Origin: Verrucomicrobiota bacterium
Lineage (GTDB): Bacteria > Verrucomicrobiota > Verrucomicrobiia > Limisphaerales > UBA8199
Assembly: GCA_029974925.1 (NCBI GenBank)
Contig: JARKQH010000177.1
Span: 1-44,969, forward strand
DNA: 44,969 nucleotides
Direction: 5' to 3'
The first letter of the stretch is position 1. Each line of letters opens with the position of its first letter. Below are positions 24,791 to 32,470 of the stretch, in pieces. A program made the position numbers and the translations under genes. Under the pieces are notes generated by a model that saw only the letters and a program-made list of their open reading frames with translations, was not told where the DNA came from and did not search any database.

Positions 24791-26110
24791 TTAGATCAAA
24801 CCCAGTTCGCGGCCGACCTTGCCGAGTTTGTCCAAAGCAAAGTCAATCTGCCGATCAGTGTGGGTGGCCATCAGGCTGAGCCGGATCAATTCCTGGCCAG
24901 GAGGCACCGCGGGAGAAACGACCGGGTTGACGAACACTCCTTCGTCCTGCAAGCGTTTGCAGAACTGGAAGGCGGTCATCAGGTCGCGGACATAGACCGG
25001 GAGGATGGGAGTCTGTGAGTCGCCCAGGTCAAAGCCGAGGCTCAGCAAGCCCTGCTTCATTCGCTGGGTGTTGTGCCAAAGCCGCTGGATGCGCTCGGGT
25101 TCCTCGAGCATGATCCGCAGCGCGGCCAGCACGGCGGCGGCGTTGGCCGGACTCATGCTGGCGCTGAAAATCAAGGCGCGCGAGTGGTGCTTGAGATAAT
25201 CAATGGTGGCCGCATCCGATGCAATAAACCCGCCCAAGCTGGCCAGCGATTTGCTGAACGTGCCCATGATCAGATGCACTTGCTCGGTCAGGCCGAAGTG
25301 CGAGGCGGTGCCGGCGCCCTGCTTGCCGAGGACGCCAATGGCGTGTGCATCATCCACCATGACCAGGGCATTGTGGGCGGACGCCAGACGGCACAACTCC
25401 GGCAACTGGATGATATCCCCCTCCATCGAGAACACGCCGTCCACCACGATGAGTTTGCCGGCGTCCGGCTCGAGGTGGCGCAAGCGGTTTTCCAAGGCGG
25501 CCATGTCGCGATGCGCGAAGCGGAGGAACCGGCCCTGCGTCAGGAGGCAGCCCTCGACAATGCTCGCATGGTTGCTTTTGTCGCCCAGAACATACTCTCC
25601 CTTGCCCACCAAGGCGCTGATGACGCCCAGGTTGACCTGAAACCCGGTGCTGTAAAGCAGGACCGCCTCTTTGTTGACCAGGCGGGCCAGCTCCTGCTCC
25701 AGTTCAATGTGAATGTCCAGGGTGCCGTTCAGGAACCGGGAACCCGCGCAACCGGTCCCGTATTTGTCCACTGCCGCCCGGGTTGCCTCCTTGATCTTGG
25801 GGTGGTTGGTCAGTCCCAAGTAACTGTTGGACCCCAACATGAGGACCTTCTTGCCGTCAATGTCAACCTCCGTGTCCTGGGCGGAGGAGATGACTCGGAA
25901 ATACGGGTAAAGCCCGGCCGCTCGCAAACGGGTGGCGCTGTTGAAGTTCTTGACCTTGTCCAGCATTGAGGGCGAACGCGGTCCGGTGGCGGCTTTGGAT
26001 CGAACCATACGGTGGTTGGGTTCCGTGGCCGCCGGGCGGCGGGGTTGCGCGTACAGGTCGGCCGACCGCCGGTCCTGCTCAAGCGCAGCCGTCTTGTCCT
26101 GATAAATCAT
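24791..26110 (-). CDS. spt: Serine palmitoyltransferase-like alpha-oxoamine synthase
   Basis: This 439-residue PLP enzyme belongs to the AONS family. [29 protein letters not shown] and [13 protein letters not shown] match Bacteroidota serine palmitoyltransferases more than BioF or KBL. The PLP site is complete: SNHAS with H181 stacking on the ring, D253 and H256 in MVDDAHAIG, and the Schiff-base lysine K287 in [12 protein letters not shown]. The reaction condenses serine with an acyl-CoA or acyl-ACP to 3-keto-sphinganine, the first step of sphingolipid synthesis. The first 48 residues are an extra hydrophilic tail; family members usually begin near MLDKVKNF (ATG 25966), so that start is possible. 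It is the first gene of the three-gene operon. CqsA-like or BioF activity is a less likely alternative. Confidence 0.85.
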   Translation of the reverse strand: MIYQDKTAALEQDRRSADLYAQPRRPAATEPNHRMVRSKAATGPRSPSMLDKVKNFNSATRLRAAGLYPYFRVISSAQDTEVDIDGKKVLMLGSNSYLGLTNHPKIKEATRAAVDKYGTGCAGSRFLNGTLDIHIELEQELARLVNKEAVLLYSTGFQVNLGVISALVGKGEYVLGDKSNHASIVEGCLLTQGRFLRFAHRDMAALENRLRHLEPDAGKLIVVDGVFSMEGDIIQLPELCRLASAHNALVMVDDAHAIGVLGKQGAGTASHFGLTEQVHLIMGTFSKSLASLGGFIASDAATIDYLKHHSRALIFSASMSPANAAAVLAALRIMLEEPERIQRLWHNTQRMKQGLLSLGFDLGDSQTPILPVYVRDLMTAFQFCKRLQDEGVFVNPVVSPAVPPGQELIRLSLMATHTDRQIDFALDKLGKVGRELGLI

Positions 26111-26148
26111 AATGTTTAGAGACTTCCAACAGACCTATGACGTCTTTC

Positions 26149-26176
26149 GTTTTACGCTTTCCGCACAGGCTTGCAA
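26149..26176 (-). promoter_or_regulatory. Candidate promoter of the serine palmitoyltransferase operon
   Basis: On the minus strand TTGCAA (26171-26176) is followed after 16 bases by TAAAAC (26149-26154). The ATG is at 26110, giving a leader of about 30 bases. The match is weak. Confidence 0.3.
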
Positions 26177-26701
26177 GGATGAAATGCGGTGTCCAGACGC
26201 CGCCTTCAGGGCCTTTTCACGTGAGAGCGGAAGTGGTTGATAACCAGTGAAGAGAATGAGCGACCGATTGGTGGGGGGGTGTTGATGTGCCCGGTTGGGT
26301 CAAAGGAAGGAGTGTTGATGGTTAGGAACAAGGCCCAATTCCTTGGGGCCGGGCTGCTTGAGACAACAACCTGGAGTGGCCAGGTCGGCTTTTGGCCGTA
26401 CAAGATTACTTGGAAGCAAGTCGGTCGGTGTGGGACGGCCTGCGGCGGAGCCGAGCCGGGCAACGCCAGCGCATCGAGCGGGGCCGGGATTTGCATTTGA
26501 ACGCTGGGTGCTGCCTTATCGCCTCCTCAAGCGTTGATGACATCGGCCCGCGGGTGGCCCGCTGGGATTGTGAAAACCCGATTGGGAGCCGGGCACTATC
26601 AGCACCCCCGGCGTGGCGGCCATAGCTCAAAGTTTGCCCTCCCAAAGAGCGGTGTTGGGCTCAAGGGTGAGAAGATTCAGAGAAACCCCAAAGAGGTTGC
26701 G
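26177..26701. other. Gene-free stretch upstream of the sphingolipid operon
   Basis: I find no supported gene in this part of the 980-base gap. Open frames here are short and lack family features. It contains a G-run (26271-26280) and several half-complete open frames. It may be the leader of a longer transcript beginning near 26890, or the remains of a lost gene. Confidence 0.4.
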
Positions 26702-26890
26702 TTATTCCTGCCAAACCAGATGTTCATCCTCCCTCAGTGCCTTGGGGGCCATGGGGGCAGGGTCAGGAGTCGTCCACCGGCGGCGATGCGGCATTTGGTC
26801 GCAAACCGGGCAAGGCTCCGGGTCGGCGTCACGCAACTCGTCGGCGTCCTCCCTGGGGATCAGGAACCTGAAATGTCTGCAGGTTGTCAT
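26702..26890 (-). CDS. Possible small Cys/His-containing protein
   Basis: This 62-codon frame starts at ATG 26890, only a few bases after an AT-rich -10-like segment (TATTAA at 26897-26902) and the Pho-box-like repeats. The product starts MTTCRHFRFLIPRED and contains EPCPVCDQMPHRRRW, so a CxxC plus His cluster could bind zinc. Composition is more protein-like than the antisense frames. No homologue is recognised. It could equally be a chance ORF in the leader of the sphingolipid operon, which lies 590 bases downstream on the same strand. Confidence 0.3.
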   Translation of the reverse strand: MTTCRHFRFLIPREDADELRDADPEPCPVCDQMPHRRRWTTPDPAPMAPKALREDEHLVWQE

Positions 26891-26910
26891 ACGTATTTAA
26901 TAAAGACCCT

Positions 26911-26943
26911 CAATGTGACGGTTGTGTGACGGCGGGATGACGT
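26911..26943 (-). promoter_or_regulatory. Three-unit 11-bp direct repeat resembling a Pho box
   Basis: On the minus strand the units ACGTCAT (26937-26943), CCGTCAC (26926-26932) and CCGTCAC (26915-26921) recur at exactly 11 bases. The linkers are CCCG and ACAA, and ATTG follows. PhoB sites are built from CTGTCAT-like 7-mers at 11-bp steps, with GTCA as core; all three units keep GTCA. An AT-rich -10-like segment follows about ten bases downstream. Confidence 0.5.
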
Positions 26944-27091
26944 TTGGGCAACATCGGCCCTGCGCCATCGCGCCTTTGCACGCCATTCGGCGTTTCTTGC
27001 AGGTGAAAGAGCTTGGACCAACCGGGGGCGTTGTTGCGATTCGCCCGCGACGATCATTGACGTTGCCTGCCATTCCCGCCACTTTCGCCGA

Positions 27092-28327
27092 ATGCAAAAC
27101 GCGGATTTGGTCAAGGCGTGGTTGGAAGCCCAACTGCCCGCGGCCCTGGAGCTCCTGCGCGAGATGGTGGAAATCAACAGTTTCACGGCCAACCGGGCTG
27201 GAGTGGAACGACTGGCGCGGCTGACGGCTGAACGGTTTGCGCCGCTGGGGTTTGATGCGGAGCTGGTGCCTTCGGCCAATCCCGGGTTCGGGCCGCACTT
27301 GGTGCTGACGCGGCCCGGCAAGACCGGGCGCAGCATTGCGCTGATTTCGCACTTGGACACTGTTTTCCCCCCGGAAGAGGAGCAGCGCAACAACTTCCGG
27401 TGGCAGCGGGAAGGCGACCGCATCTACGGGCCGGGCACCCACGACATCAAGGGGGGGACGGTGATGATGTGGCTGGTGCTCAGGGCGCTGCAGGCCCACG
27501 CCCCCGAGTGTTTCGAGGCCATGACTTGGAAGCTGTTGTGGAACTCGTCCGAGGAAAGGTTCTCGCCGGACTTCGGGGAGCTATGCCGGCGGCACTGCGG
27601 CGGGCGGACCCTTGGGGCGTTGGTCTTTGAGGCCGAGGGGCGGGACGGACGGACGCCGCGGCTGGTGGTGGCGCGGAAGGGGCGGGCGACCTGGCGGGTG
27701 ACGGTTCGCGGGCGCGGGGCGCATGCGGGGGGGAAGCATCCGCATGGGGCCAATGCCATTGTTCAGGTTGGGCGGACGTTGCAGCGGATTGCGGCGCTGA
27801 CTGACTATTCGCGGCAGCTTACTTTCAACGTGGCGACCATCCAGGGAGGAACCGTTCTCAACCGGGTTCCGCATGAGGCGGTTGTCGAGGGCGAGTTTCG
27901 GGCCTTTACCCCCGAGGTTTATGAGAACGCAAAGGCGGACTTGCTGGCGTTGGCGGGTCCGGGCGATGTCCATAGCCCGGACGATGGTTTTTGCTGCCAG
28001 ATCGAAGTCGAAATCCTCACGGAGAGCCGGCCTTGGCCGCGGAACGAAGCCACCGACCGGCTGTACCAGTACTGGAAACGGGCAGCGGACGAGCTGGGTC
28101 TGCCGCTCGGGTGGGAGGAACGCGGCGGGCTGAGCGACGGCAATCTGATCTGGGACGCGGTCCCGACGCTCGACGGCCTTGGCCCTTGGGGCGACAATGA
28201 TCACTGCTCCGAGCGAAGTCCGGACGGGTCAAAGGTCCCCGAGTACGTGGAAGTTTCGTCCTTCGTTCCCAAGGCGCTGCTGAACACCGCCGCGCTGGTC
28301 AACCTGGCGGAAGAGCCCGCGGGTTAA
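27092..28327 (+). CDS. M20-family metallopeptidase
   Basis: This 411-residue protein has the co-catalytic zinc ligands of the M20 (carboxypeptidase G2-like) family: H87 and D89 in SHLDTVFP, bridging D118 in GPGTHDIKGG, the catalytic Glu pair E154-E155 in NSSEER, and an acidic ligand in FEAEGRDG (about 180-182). The final His lies in the C-terminal DNDHCSERSPDGSK. The dimerisation/lid domain (about 195-310, starting RKGRATWRVTVRGRGAHAGG) is present. The length is normal. No signal peptide is seen, so it is cytoplasmic; it would cleave peptides or N-acyl amino acids. TTGACG at 27057-27062 lies 35 bases upstream of the ATG with only a poor -10. It stands alone on this strand. Confidence 0.9.
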   Translation: MQNADLVKAWLEAQLPAALELLREMVEINSFTANRAGVERLARLTAERFAPLGFDAELVPSANPGFGPHLVLTRPGKTGRSIALISHLDTVFPPEEEQRNNFRWQREGDRIYGPGTHDIKGGTVMMWLVLRALQAHAPECFEAMTWKLLWNSSEERFSPDFGELCRRHCGGRTLGALVFEAEGRDGRTPRLVVARKGRATWRVTVRGRGAHAGGKHPHGANAIVQVGRTLQRIAALTDYSRQLTFNVATIQGGTVLNRVPHEAVVEGEFRAFTPEVYENAKADLLALAGPGDVHSPDDGFCCQIEVEILTESRPWPRNEATDRLYQYWKRAADELGLPLGWEERGGLSDGNLIWDAVPTLDGLGPWGDNDHCSERSPDGSKVPEYVEVSSFVPKALLNTAALVNLAEEPAG

Positions 28328-28391
28328 GCGGGTGTGGGAAGGGAGGGCCGCGCCGCGTGTAGCGGACCCCGTCTCGATATAACGATGTCAT

Positions 28392-28412
28392 CGGCTTGGG
28401 GAGGCCAAGCCG
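28392..28412. other. Perfect 8-bp hairpin between convergent genes
   Basis: CGGCTTGG (28392-28399) pairs with CCAAGCCG (28405-28412) around a five-base loop, GGAGG. No T-run follows on either strand. It may act as a weak bidirectional terminator. Confidence 0.4.
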
Positions 28413-28482
28413 GGCGCCCGGGCAGGACCCTGGTGTTGGGATTGAGAGGGCCGGGGTTGGGGCCGCCAATCGCCCACTGGGA

Positions 28483-31400
28483 TTATGGGGTGGGCAAGCC
28501 GCCTTCCTGGTACTCGAGTTTCCAATAACGGCAGGGTCCAGCCCCGCCGCCCGGATGGAAATACTCGACGGGGCCGTTGACCTGATTCCAAGTGGCAAGC
28601 GGTTGCCAGTTGACCAAGTTGGTGGACATCGAGAGGCGATAGCCCCAGCTTGGGCGGGCGCTGAAGCTCAGAACGGCGTCGGCGGCGTGGTTGGTCAGAG
28701 CGAGGTGGAGGGTGGGAGTGTGGTTGAAGTAAGCGGCGGCATTCCATTCGAGGACGCCGATGGGGGAGGCATTGTTGGCGGGGGACGTGTAGCCCAAGCC
28801 GCTGCTGGGCTGGTAGAGGATGTGCAGGGAGTTGTCGCGCTGCCAGCGAGGGAGGTCAATCACTGGTTCGTAATTGCCGAGGTTGGCCGTGGTCAGGTCA
28901 AAGGAGGTCCAGACAAGGCGGTCGGGGTCCACCGCCTTGGGCAGGCTGTGGGCGAGGGTCAAGCCGTTGCTGCCGAAGTTATCCCGGTAGAGAACGATGA
29001 TCCGATCCTGGCGATCGCAAACCACGACGGGCCGTCCCAGGTCGCGGACGTAGGTTTCGGAGTATTTGGTCGTGGGGGGATCGTTGGTGCGTTGTGAAAC
29101 CTGGCGGGTCTGCCACAGGCCCTGGGCGTCGCGGAAGGCAACCAGGTATTGGCGGCGGTAATTGTTGGTGGCCGTGCCCGGGGCCCACCAGGAGGCCAGA
29201 ATGGGCTGGTTGGCGCTGTCCAGACACATGCCGGCCTGATTGATCAGGCTCCAGCCTTCCGGGATGGAGAGAATCTTCTCGGCCATCGTGTTCGGGTCAC
29301 CGTTCTCCCCCCTTTCGGAAATCGGCAGGGTGTAGGGGGTCTCATCCGAGCGGAGCCAGGTGAGGCCGCCGTTGGTCGAGCGGGCATAATCGAAATCGTG
29401 GTTGGTTTGGTAGCCGGATTCGCCGGCGGGCGAGTCGCTGTTGTAACGCCAAGTCCAGATGAGGTGCAGATTTCCAGCGGGATCGAGGCAGGGCATGTTG
29501 GGGTAGGCGTTGTAATCCGGGGTCCAGCCGCGGCCTTTGATAAAGGGCAACTGGGTGGAGCCGTTCAGGTGAACGTTGCTCCAGGTTTGGGTGGCGCGGA
29601 AATAGCGGTTCAGGTAGGTGTCGCCGCTGCCGGAAGCGCCTTCCCGAAACAGGTAAAGGAGGTCGCCGTTGGGCAAGGTGAGCCACTGGGGATAGGTGAC
29701 GGTGTTTTCACGGCCGGTCATGGTGGAGTCGGGACCGAAGCCGATGGGGAGGGTGCCGGTGACCGGATTGGTGCTGCGGGCATAATGGAAGGCATCGCCG
29801 TGCATGCCCCAGGAAAGATGCATGTAGCCGTCCCCGTCCAAGCCGAAGGAAACGACGTCATGGCCATCGTTGATGTTGTTGGCGGTGAAAGCGGTGCGGA
29901 AGACCTCCCACAACCGCGAGCCGAGGGTGCGGCGGCCGATCCAGATGGTGTTGTTGTAAACATAGCTGGCGTCGGTTTGATGGCGGCCGTAGTAGGCAAT
30001 AAACTGCTGGTTGCTGACGGTGGCGAGGGCCGAGCAGATAAAGGCGACCGCGTTGATCGCGGAAGAGCCGGCAAAGCCGTATTCGCTGGTATTGGGATCG
30101 CCATCCTCGACCGGGACGAACCGGAGCAAGGGGGGCGGGGGAAAGGATTGGGAGTTGGTGGGGTCGGTGTGGGCCTGGTATTCCTCGAGATTGGTGTAAC
30201 CATCGGTGTCGGGGTCATCCTGGGCCGATTGAGTCAACGACCCGAAATAGAGCAATTCCCAGGCATCGGGAAGGCCGTCGGCATCCACATCGTTGGGGTT
30301 CGAGAGGGGATTGTTTGGATTGGTGCCGGCCGCGCGTTCCTGGGCATTGGTGAATGAATCGCCGTCCGGATCGTCGTCCGGGCCGTGGGCGAGGGTGCCG
30401 AACCAAGCCATCTCCCAGGCATCGGGCAATCCGTCGGCGTCGGTGTCATTGGGGGTCGAGGCCGCCAGCAGGGGGTTGGAGCCGGCCTGATATTCCTGGA
30501 GGTTTGAGAAGCCGTCGTGGTCCGGGTCGTCCGCGGCATGGGCGGCAGTGATGCTGCCGAACCAGAACAGTTCCCAGTCATCGGGCAGGCCGTCGCCGTC
30601 GGTGTCGTTGACGAAGATGAATTCGGTCGGGGCGCGGGCGACGCGGCTGATGCGGACTTCGTCAATGAGTCCAATCCAGTTGTCGCTGGCGCCGCCCGTG
30701 GCGCGGCCCTCGTTGCCGATGACGAAGTCGCAGGCGGCGCCCGGAAACAAATCCTCGGTCATCCGGGCCGAAGCGATGAGGTTGGCGGCAGTGACCGCGG
30801 GGTCCAGGCGCGTCCAGTAGAACTTGAGATTGTCGGGGGTGTTTTCCGCGCCGTTGTAAGCGACCGCGACATGGTACCAGGCGTTGGAGGCGATGGCATG
30901 GAAGGTGTTGGTGGGGATGGGGACCACCAGGTTTTGCACGCCGGCGGACTGGTGGATGTTGATGAACTCCAGCCGCGGCGCCGTGGTGTTGCCCGAGCCA
31001 TAGCCGACGGGGTCCAGGCGCCATTGAAATACGCGGTCGGCCGTGCCGTCGCCGTCGCCGCTGAGGATTTGCATGCCGCTGTTGCGGCCGGTGCCCGCCG
31101 GCGCCGCCCCCAGGTTCAGCGCGGGATTGAAATCAACCCGCACGATGGCCTCGAAAGTGAAGGCGCCGCTCACCGGGTCGGCGTAAGCAAGGGCCACATC
31201 ATCGGCGGAGCCACTGGCCAGTGGCAGGACCGACAAATGGGCATCTTTATTGGCCGCCAGGGTCCCGGTTTGGCCCCCGTCGAAGGTGCTGAGGGCGGTG
31301 CCAAAGCCGGGAAAAGAGGCGTTGCCGAGCGTCGCGCCGTTCGCCAGGACCGCGAGGTTGGTGCCACCCGGGACTGCGTCGGCGCAGGGGGGCGAAGTTT

Positions 31401-31554
31401 CATCCAGATGCCAGAGGTGCAGGGTATGCGAATCGGGCGCCTGGTAGGGAGCAATGACCGCGACGGCGGGGCCGAGGTGGAAGATGAAAGCGGCCACCGC
31501 GCTGCAAACCAGAGCCGCCCGGCCCGACCGGAACTTAAGACTTTGACACATCAT
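28483..31554 (-). CDS. Large secreted LamG / TSP3-like / BNR-propeller protein
   Basis: This is a 1023-residue protein. The start at ATG 31554 gives a signal peptide (FRSGRAALVCSAVAAFIFHL). Residues about 45-310 form a LamG/concanavalin-type domain (TLHLWHLDETSPP at the start, [12 protein letters not shown] at the end). Residues about 315-470 hold three tandem calcium-binding TSP3-like repeats (DTDGDGLPDDWELFWFG, then DDPDHDGFSNLQEYQAGSNP). Residues about 475-945 are a BNR_4-like beta-propeller (RSTNGGLTWLRSDE and VVSFGLDGDGYMHLSWG). The C-terminal 75 residues are the beta module common in this phylum. BNR_4-type propellers include polysaccharide lyases such as some ulvan lyases, so a glycan-degrading or binding role is possible but unproven. 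Longer starts (31599, 31614) would weaken the signal peptide. Confidence 0.8.
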   Translation of the reverse strand: MMCQSLKFRSGRAALVCSAVAAFIFHLGPAVAVIAPYQAPDSHTLHLWHLDETSPPCADAVPGGTNLAVLANGATLGNASFPGFGTALSTFDGGQTGTLAANKDAHLSVLPLASGSADDVALAYADPVSGAFTFEAIVRVDFNPALNLGAAPAGTGRNSGMQILSGDGDGTADRVFQWRLDPVGYGSGNTTAPRLEFINIHQSAGVQNLVVPIPTNTFHAIASNAWYHVAVAYNGAENTPDNLKFYWTRLDPAVTAANLIASARMTEDLFPGAACDFVIGNEGRATGGASDNWIGLIDEVRISRVARAPTEFIFVNDTDGDGLPDDWELFWFGSITAAHAADDPDHDGFSNLQEYQAGSNPLLAASTPNDTDADGLPDAWEMAWFGTLAHGPDDDPDGDSFTNAQERAAGTNPNNPLSNPNDVDADGLPDAWELLYFGSLTQSAQDDPDTDGYTNLEEYQAHTDPTNSQSFPPPPLLRFVPVEDGDPNTSEYGFAGSSAINAVAFICSALATVSNQQFIAYYGRHQTDASYVYNNTIWIGRRTLGSRLWEVFRTAFTANNINDGHDVVSFGLDGDGYMHLSWGMHGDAFHYARSTNPVTGTLPIGFGPDSTMTGRENTVTYPQWLTLPNGDLLYLFREGASGSGDTYLNRYFRATQTWSNVHLNGSTQLPFIKGRGWTPDYNAYPNMPCLDPAGNLHLIWTWRYNSDSPAGESGYQTNHDFDYARSTNGGLTWLRSDETPYTLPISERGENGDPNTMAEKILSIPEGWSLINQAGMCLDSANQPILASWWAPGTATNNYRRQYLVAFRDAQGLWQTRQVSQRTNDPPTTKYSETYVRDLGRPVVVCDRQDRIIVLYRDNFGSNGLTLAHSLPKAVDPDRLVWTSFDLTTANLGNYEPVIDLPRWQRDNSLHILYQPSSGLGYTSPANNASPIGVLEWNAAAYFNHTPTLHLALTNHAADAVLSFSARPSWGYRLSMSTNLVNWQPLATWNQVNGPVEYFHPGGGAGPCRYWKLEYQEGGLPTP

Positions 31555-31627
31555 ACAACCAAAAAACACCTGGCGGCCTCTTTTGCACGACGACGCCATT
31601 TCGGCGAACCACAACGGGAGCGGGCGT

Positions 31628-32470
31628 TTAACGGATGCGCTGCAAGTTGTTGCGCATGGGTTCGAGCTCGCCGAGGTTTTCCTGCCAGAAATACAACTCG
31701 CGGGCGGAGGGGTTCCAACTGTGGATGAACCGCATTTCGGCCGCCTTCACCCAGCGGGCAGACCCGTCAATGAACACTTCGTTGCCGCCTTCCGGCAGGC
31801 CGCTGGCGGCCCGGTGGGCGGGCAGGCTGGCGAAGCCGCTGGGGAAGGTTTCCCGGGGATCGCCCCAAACGAAGCCGGCGCCGAGATTGAAGCGGATGAC
31901 AAAATCGGCCGCGAGCATCATGTAGGCTTTGGCGGTTGAGGTCTTGACGGGGCTTTCAGCGGCAATGCCGCTGGGTCGCAGATTATTGAGCCAGTTGGTG
32001 ATGCCGCCATAGTATTGGTAGCCGATTCCCCATTGGTTGTATTGCGGATTGTAGGCGGGGAACAGGGGACGGTTCGGGCAGGTCCAGACGCTGTTGGCGT
32101 TCGAGCGGGTGTAGAGACCGACGCTGGCCCAGGCCTCGACCTGGATGTTCGGGTCCAAGGCAATGGGCTGAATGCGCTGGTAGGCGGGCACGAGGGTGTC
32201 GCGGTTGTCGCCGGCGTAGAGCTGGCTGAAGACCGCCAGTTGCTTGAGATTGTTAAGGCACGCCGCGCGTTTGGCGCGTTCCTTGGCGCGGGAGAGCGCC
32301 GGCAACAGCATGGCCGCCAGAATTGCGATGATGGCGATGACGACCAGCAGCTCAATCAAGGTGAAGCCGGAGCGGAGCGGCGCCGGGCGCGCCCGGTGAG
32401 CGCGCCCGGCAACAGGAGCCGACGGGGCGAACGAACGGTTATCAGGGACGTCGCAGGCGATAGAAGACAT
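31628..32470 (-). CDS. Pseudopilin-type secreted protein (prepilin N-terminal cleavage/methylation)
   Basis: This 280-residue protein has a long basic leader of about 34 residues ending RS, then the type IV prepilin signal: [19 protein letters not shown], with the conserved Glu five residues after the cleavage Gly. [20 protein letters not shown] and [17 protein letters not shown] follow, the form very common in Verrucomicrobiota and Planctomycetota (DUF1559-like). The rest is a globular domain with [18 protein letters not shown] near the end. It would be processed by a prepilin peptidase and displayed through a type II secretion or pilus machine. Its start overlaps the end of the upstream LamG/PATR gene by 29 bases, and 73 bases separate it from the next LamG gene, so the three may form one transcript. 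Confidence 0.88.
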   Translation of the reverse strand: MSSIACDVPDNRSFAPSAPVAGRAHRARPAPLRSGFTLIELLVVIAIIAILAAMLLPALSRAKERAKRAACLNNLKQLAVFSQLYAGDNRDTLVPAYQRIQPIALDPNIQVEAWASVGLYTRSNANSVWTCPNRPLFPAYNPQYNQWGIGYQYYGGITNWLNNLRPSGIAAESPVKTSTAKAYMMLAADFVIRFNLGAGFVWGDPRETFPSGFASLPAHRAASGLPEGGNEVFIDGSARWVKAAEMRFIHSWNPSARELYFWQENLGELEPMRNNLQRIR

